Assembly: GCA_016756855.1 (NCBI GenBank)
Contig: JAESPD010000034.1
Span: 1 to 40,054 of the forward strand
Direction of reading: 5' to 3'
Length of the DNA stretch: 40,054 nucleotides
From: a gamma proteobacterium endosymbiont of Lamellibrachia anaximandri
Lineage (GTDB): Bacteria; Pseudomonadota; Gammaproteobacteria; Chromatiales; Chromatiaceae
The translations under genes were made by a program, and so were the position numbers. Every line of letters begins with the position of its first letter. Position 1 is the stretch's first letter. Below are positions 36,436-40,054 of the stretch, piece after piece. The notes beneath the pieces are model-generated. The model was not told the DNA's origin and did no database searches. It saw only the letters and a program-made list of their open reading frames with translations.

Positions 36436-38816
36436 CCACCAAACAGCAGCGGCAACACATCCTCAAAGCTGCAGACGAAATGGACCTTCAGCCCTTTGCG
36501 GATATGGTCGGGCACCTCTTCATAGTCGCTGCGGTTATCATCCGGCAGAATAAGCTCGCGGATGCCGGCCCGCCGGGCGGCGATCAACTTTTCCCGGATG
36601 CCGCCAATGGGGAAGACCTGGCCGGTAAGGGTGAGTTCTCCGGTCATGGCGAGATGCCGCACCGGTTTGTCGATGGCTAGAGAGAGCAGAGCGGAAGCCA
36701 TGGTGATGCCCGCAGAAGGGCCGTCTTTAGGCGTGGCGCCAGCCGGCACATGCAGGTGGATGAAGGCTCTTTTAAAAAAATCAAGATCGGCGCCGAAGGC
36801 TACTGCGTGGCTGAGGATATATCCGTAGGCGATCTCTGCGGACTCCTGCATGACATCGCCTAACTGGCCGGTCAGCTTAAAGCCCCGATTGAAGGTGTGG
36901 GTGCGCACAGCTTCTATATTAAGGGTCGCACCACCCATGGCGGTCCAGGCCAGTCCGGTTACCAGGCCCGGGCCGCTCATGTTGCGTTCGTCACGGAAAA
37001 TCGGACCGCCAAGATAATCCTTTAAGGCTTCGGGCGGCACATCGATGGGGGTTACTTCTCCGCCAAGGATCTTGACCACAGATTTGCGCACGATCTTGCC
37101 GATCTGTTTCTCCAGTCGGCGCACACCGGGGTCCCGAGCATATCCTTCGATAATGGCGCGAAGGCTGGGACTGTTGAGTTTGATGTCACGGCGTTTAAGT
37201 CCGGCTTTATTGAGCTGGCGCGGAAGTAAGTACTTACGTGCAATCTGCAGTTTCTCACTGGCGATGTATCCGGAGAGATGGATCATCTCCATACGGTCGA
37301 GCAGTGGCGCGGGAATCGTATCCAGCTGATTGGCGGTGCAGATGAAAAGCACCTTGGATAGATCGAATCGCAGGTCGAGATAGTGGTCGAGAAAGTCGCT
37401 GTTCTGTTCCGGGTCGAGTACCTCCAGCAGCGCGGATGCGGGATCGCCGTGGTAAGAGGCGCCGGTCTTGTCGATCTCATCGAGCATGATCACCGGGTTC
37501 TCAGTGCCCACTTCTTTCATCGTCTGGATGAACTTACCCGGCATGGCGCCGATATAGGTGCGGCGGTGTCCTTTGATCTCGGCCTCGTCACGGATGCCGC
37601 CGACGGAGAAACGGAAAAACTCGCGCCCCAGCGCCTCCGCGATGGAGTGCCCGATGGAGGTCTTGCCCACCCCGGGTGGACCCACAAGCAGAATGATGGA
37701 ACCGGCAATCTGTCCCTTCATGATGCCGACGGCGAGGAATTCGAGGATGCGCTCTTTGACGTCATCCAGCCCATAGTGGTCTTTGTCCAGAGCCTTGCGG
37801 GCAAATTCCAGGTCGAGCTTGTCTTCTGAATCGACGCCCCAAGGGAGCAGGGTGATCCAATCGAGATAGTTGCGGGTGACGGAATACTCTGGAGAGCCGG
37901 TTTCCAGCATGGCGAGTTTTTCCATCTCCTCGTCGACGCGGTTCTGCGCCTGCTCAGTCAGGATCAGACCGTTGAGGCGCTCGTGGAATCTGTCCAGTTC
38001 CGCGGTACGGTCATCTTTTTCGATACCGAGTTCATGCTGTATCGCCTTCAGCTGTTCACGCAGGAAAAACTCACGCTGCTGGCCATCCATCTTCTCTTCG
38101 ACACTCTTTCGGATCGATGCCTGAGCCTTGGCCAGTTCCAGTTCCTTGTGCAGCAGTTCCAGCACCTTCTCCATGCGCGGCAGAAGGTCGAGGGTTTCTA
38201 GCACTGCCTGCAACTGAACCTTGTCGGAGGTGGTCAGGCTGGCGGCAAAATCGGTCAGGTGCGAGGGATCCTCGGGTCCGAATCGGTCGAGAAACATGCG
38301 CAGCTCTTCCGCATAGAGCGGATTGAGTGGCAATAGCTCCTTGATGGTGTTGATCACAGCAATGGCATAGGCCTTGATCTCATCGGCCTGCTTGCGGCTG
38401 GGTTCGGGCAGATATTCGATTTGGGCGGTGAATGGCGGCGTGTCACCGATCATCCGCACGATGCGGAACCGTTGCAGACACTCTACAAGGACTTGCAGGC
38501 GGTCATCCGACTGCTGAACCCGGTGTACCCGGCAGACAGTGCCGATCTTCATGAATTCGTTGGGCTGTGCGGATTCTGCTGATTCAGAGTGGGTGAGTAC
38601 CACGCCAAGCATCTTCTGATCCGTGTCTCCCACCGCTTCCATGGTGCCGACCCAACTCTGTGACTCCATCAGCAGGGGAACGACCTGGCCGGGAAAGAAA
38701 GGACGGGCGGTGACAGGCAGCAGATGAATGACACTGGGCATGACCTCGTTAGAGCGGGTCAGAGGGTTTTTATTCTCAGGTTCGTCCTTATCCGGATGTT
38801 TTCCTTCCTCACTCAT
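36432..38816 (-). CDS. lon: ATP-dependent protease Lon
   Basis: 794 residues (E. coli 784). Cytosolic AAA+ protease that degrades misfolded and regulatory proteins. The N-terminal substrate-binding domain covers about 27-230; a coiled-coil stretch (EKMDGQQREFFLREQLKAI) follows. AAA+ module: Walker A GPPGVGKT (379-386), Walker B PVIMLDEIDK (441-450), sensor region near FICTANQLDTIP. The C-terminal protease domain has the catalytic Ser701 in PKDGPSAG and Lys743 in GGIREK. It differs from the E. coli N-terminus by an acidic, Lys-rich extension (first 25 residues). 63 bp downstream of rsmA in the same direction. Confidence 0.96.
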   Translation of the reverse strand: MSEEGKHPDKDEPENKNPLTRSNEVMPSVIHLLPVTARPFFPGQVVPLLMESQSWVGTMEAVGDTDQKMLGVVLTHSESAESAQPNEFMKIGTVCRVHRVQQSDDRLQVLVECLQRFRIVRMIGDTPPFTAQIEYLPEPSRKQADEIKAYAIAVINTIKELLPLNPLYAEELRMFLDRFGPEDPSHLTDFAASLTTSDKVQLQAVLETLDLLPRMEKVLELLHKELELAKAQASIRKSVEEKMDGQQREFFLREQLKAIQHELGIEKDDRTAELDRFHERLNGLILTEQAQNRVDEEMEKLAMLETGSPEYSVTRNYLDWITLLPWGVDSEDKLDLEFARKALDKDHYGLDDVKERILEFLAVGIMKGQIAGSIILLVGPPGVGKTSIGHSIAEALGREFFRFSVGGIRDEAEIKGHRRTYIGAMPGKFIQTMKEVGTENPVIMLDEIDKTGASYHGDPASALLEVLDPEQNSDFLDHYLDLRFDLSKVLFICTANQLDTIPAPLLDRMEMIHLSGYIASEKLQIARKYLLPRQLNKAGLKRRDIKLNSPSLRAIIEGYARDPGVRRLEKQIGKIVRKSVVKILGGEVTPIDVPPEALKDYLGGPIFRDERNMSGPGLVTGLAWTAMGGATLNIEAVRTHTFNRGFKLTGQLGDVMQESAEIAYGYILSHAVAFGADLDFFKRAFIHLHVPAGATPKDGPSAGITMASALLSLAIDKPVRHLAMTGELTLTGQVFPIGGIREKLIAARRAGIRELILPDDNRSDYEEVPDHIRKGLKVHFVCSFEDVLPLLFGG

Positions 38817-38879
38817 GTTCGTTCGCCTTGATTTATTATTTCTGCATAGTCATGTTCTTGAAGTATCAATATATAGGGA

Positions 38880-39668
38880 CTAGTCGAGGGCTTTGCAAGC
38901 CAGGTTTGTCAATTCAGCAAAGGCCGACAGCGGCAACTGTTCGGGACGGATGGTGGGGTCGATGCCTGCGCTCTGTATGATCTCCGGCGTAACGATTTTA
39001 GAGAGGCTGTTGCGCAGAGTCTTGCGGCGCTGGGAGAAGGCCTGGGTTACAAGCTGTGCAAACAGTGTTTCATCATCGATCTGCACCGGCGGTTTTACGT
39101 GAGGAATCAGGCGTACAAAAGCAGAGTCAACCTTTGGCGGCGGACTAAAGGCGCCGGGGCCGATGTGGAACAGCCGGGTGACCGCGCACTTTGCCTGCAG
39201 CATGATCGACAGCCTGCCGTAGGTTTTTGAGCCGGATCCGGCGGCCATGCGCTCCACCACCTCTTTCTGCAGCATGAAGTGCATATCCTTGATGTTGTCT
39301 GCATATTGCAACAAGTGGAAAAGGATGGGCGTTGAGATGTTGTAGGGCAGGTTGCCGACTACCCGTAGCGGGCGATCTGGTTGGGCCAGTGTCCCAAAGT
39401 CAAACTTCAGGGCATCTGCGTTGTGGATCCTGATTTCACCAACCGGGCCGCAGCGACGTGCCAGCGGCGCGATCAGATCCCGATCCAGTTCCACCACCTG
39501 CATCTCTCCAAGGATCGTCAGAAGTTCAAGCGTGATCGCGCCCTGTCCGGGACCGATTTCCACCAGATTGTCGCCTTTTCTGGGATCGACCGCGCGTATG
39601 ATTCGGTGGATGACTGAGGTGTCGTGAAGGAAGTTTTGGCCGAACCTTTTTCTAGGGCGATGAGTCAA
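38880..39668 (-). CDS. rsmA: 16S rRNA dimethyladenosine transferase (KsgA)
   Basis: 262 residues (E. coli 273). It dimethylates A1518 and A1519 in the 3' hairpin of 16S rRNA, a late 30S assembly checkpoint. It opens with HRPRKRFGQNFLHD; SAM motif LVEIGPGQGAIT; VELDRDL; catalytic NLPYNIS; and FSPPPKVDSAFVR in the C-terminal half. The start is TTG 39668, since no ATG or GTG lies before the conserved RKRFGQNFL and AGGG is suitably placed. The usual partners pdxA/surA upstream and apaG downstream are not adjacent. Confidence 0.95.
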   Translation of the reverse strand: MTHRPRKRFGQNFLHDTSVIHRIIRAVDPRKGDNLVEIGPGQGAITLELLTILGEMQVVELDRDLIAPLARRCGPVGEIRIHNADALKFDFGTLAQPDRPLRVVGNLPYNISTPILFHLLQYADNIKDMHFMLQKEVVERMAAGSGSKTYGRLSIMLQAKCAVTRLFHIGPGAFSPPPKVDSAFVRLIPHVKPPVQIDDETLFAQLVTQAFSQRRKTLRNSLSKIVTPEIIQSAGIDPTIRPEQLPLSAFAELTNLACKALD

Positions 39669-40054
39669 TGGGTTACCCTATAGTAGCTATGAGCTTTCAA
39701 TGAGATAGATTTGTGCATGTGGGAATTATCCACGTAAACCAGCGGGATAGAAACATTGGTGGTGCGATTTGGAGTCGCGACGATATTCGCGTCGGTGATT
39801 ATTGATGAATTCTAGAGTTTCACATCAATTAAGCAGGCACAATCAGATAGCGGTAGGCTGGAAGTTGGTTGACAGAAATGGACCCCGATTTTCGGACAGC
39901 CGCTTAAGTGTTCATGCTGTTTGACTCCGACCCGAATGGCACTTACTTTAGGATTAACATATTGATATAACAATAAAAAAGGCTGGTTCAGGTGATAAGA
40001 TGCAAATCGCCAAACCCACACCAATCAACTCAGGAACCAGCCTTAATGCATCCT
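39669..40054. mobile_element. Intergenic edge region, possible left end of an insertion sequence
   Basis: No gene is supported in these 386 bp. AAGGCTGGTTC (39981-39991) and GAACCAGCCTT (40033-40043) are 11-bp inverted repeats, and an ATG at 40046 opens a frame (MHP...) cut by the window edge. The phrase TGGACCCCGATTTTCGGACAG (39881-39901) resembles insertion-sequence ends in style. A small CGACG/CGTCG hairpin lies near 39778-39794. The family cannot be named from what is visible. Confidence 0.25.

Overview
The window is a chromosomal segment of a gammaproteobacterium that very probably oxidises reduced sulfur and stores sulfur globules. The evidence is the gammaproteobacterial ribosomal protein order and protein lengths, the conserved uvrA / YajR-type MFS / ssb trio, a gene for a Gly/Tyr/Pro-rich secreted protein typical of sulfur globule envelopes (34527-34832), and an NnrS-type membrane protein. 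Free-living or symbiotic thiotrophs of the Chromatiales/Sedimenticola type fit best; the species cannot be fixed from sequence alone.

Layout. 1-285: a probable C-terminal scrap of an upstream gene and a palindromic repeat. 286-3945 (minus): a TPR lipoprotein, ispE, tRNA-Gln and prs. 4121-19547 (plus): a promoter, tRNA-Tyr/Gly/Thr, tuf, then the whole S10, spc and alpha ribosomal protein clusters with secY and rpoA, closed by a strong terminator after rplQ. A tRNA-tuf leader of the type that usually precedes secE/nusG is here joined directly to rpsJ, so there is no room for an S10 leader. 19564-25387: a SAM hydroxide adenosyltransferase-like gene, uvrA (convergent with it), a YajR-like MFS transporter and ssb.

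25413-34109 is the most interesting region. A divergent regulatory and transport module contains an LCIB-like carbonic anhydrase-type protein, an NtrC-class response regulator, its membrane histidine kinase, and, divergently, a universal-stress-like protein, an SLC13-type permease with two RCK_C domains and an NhaD Na+/H+ antiporter. A near-perfect sigma-54 promoter (29903-29918) precedes the divergent operon, and a TTGCAC/GTGCAA palindrome lies about 70 bp upstream of it. I propose a two-component, sigma-54-controlled module coupling sodium gradient, anion (possibly bicarbonate or sulfate) transport and CO2/bicarbonate chemistry. The cluster and promoter are visible in the sequence; the physiological role is inference.

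34110-40054: a sulfur globule protein gene with a strong promoter and a run of hairpins after its stop, nnrS, a further repeat copy, lon, rsmA, and an edge region that may be the start of an insertion sequence. Three copies of an 88-89 bp GTAG-type palindromic repeat (140-228, 20304-20391, 36307-36395) and two other palindromic elements occupy intergenic positions. No CRISPR array, rRNA gene or complete transposase was seen.
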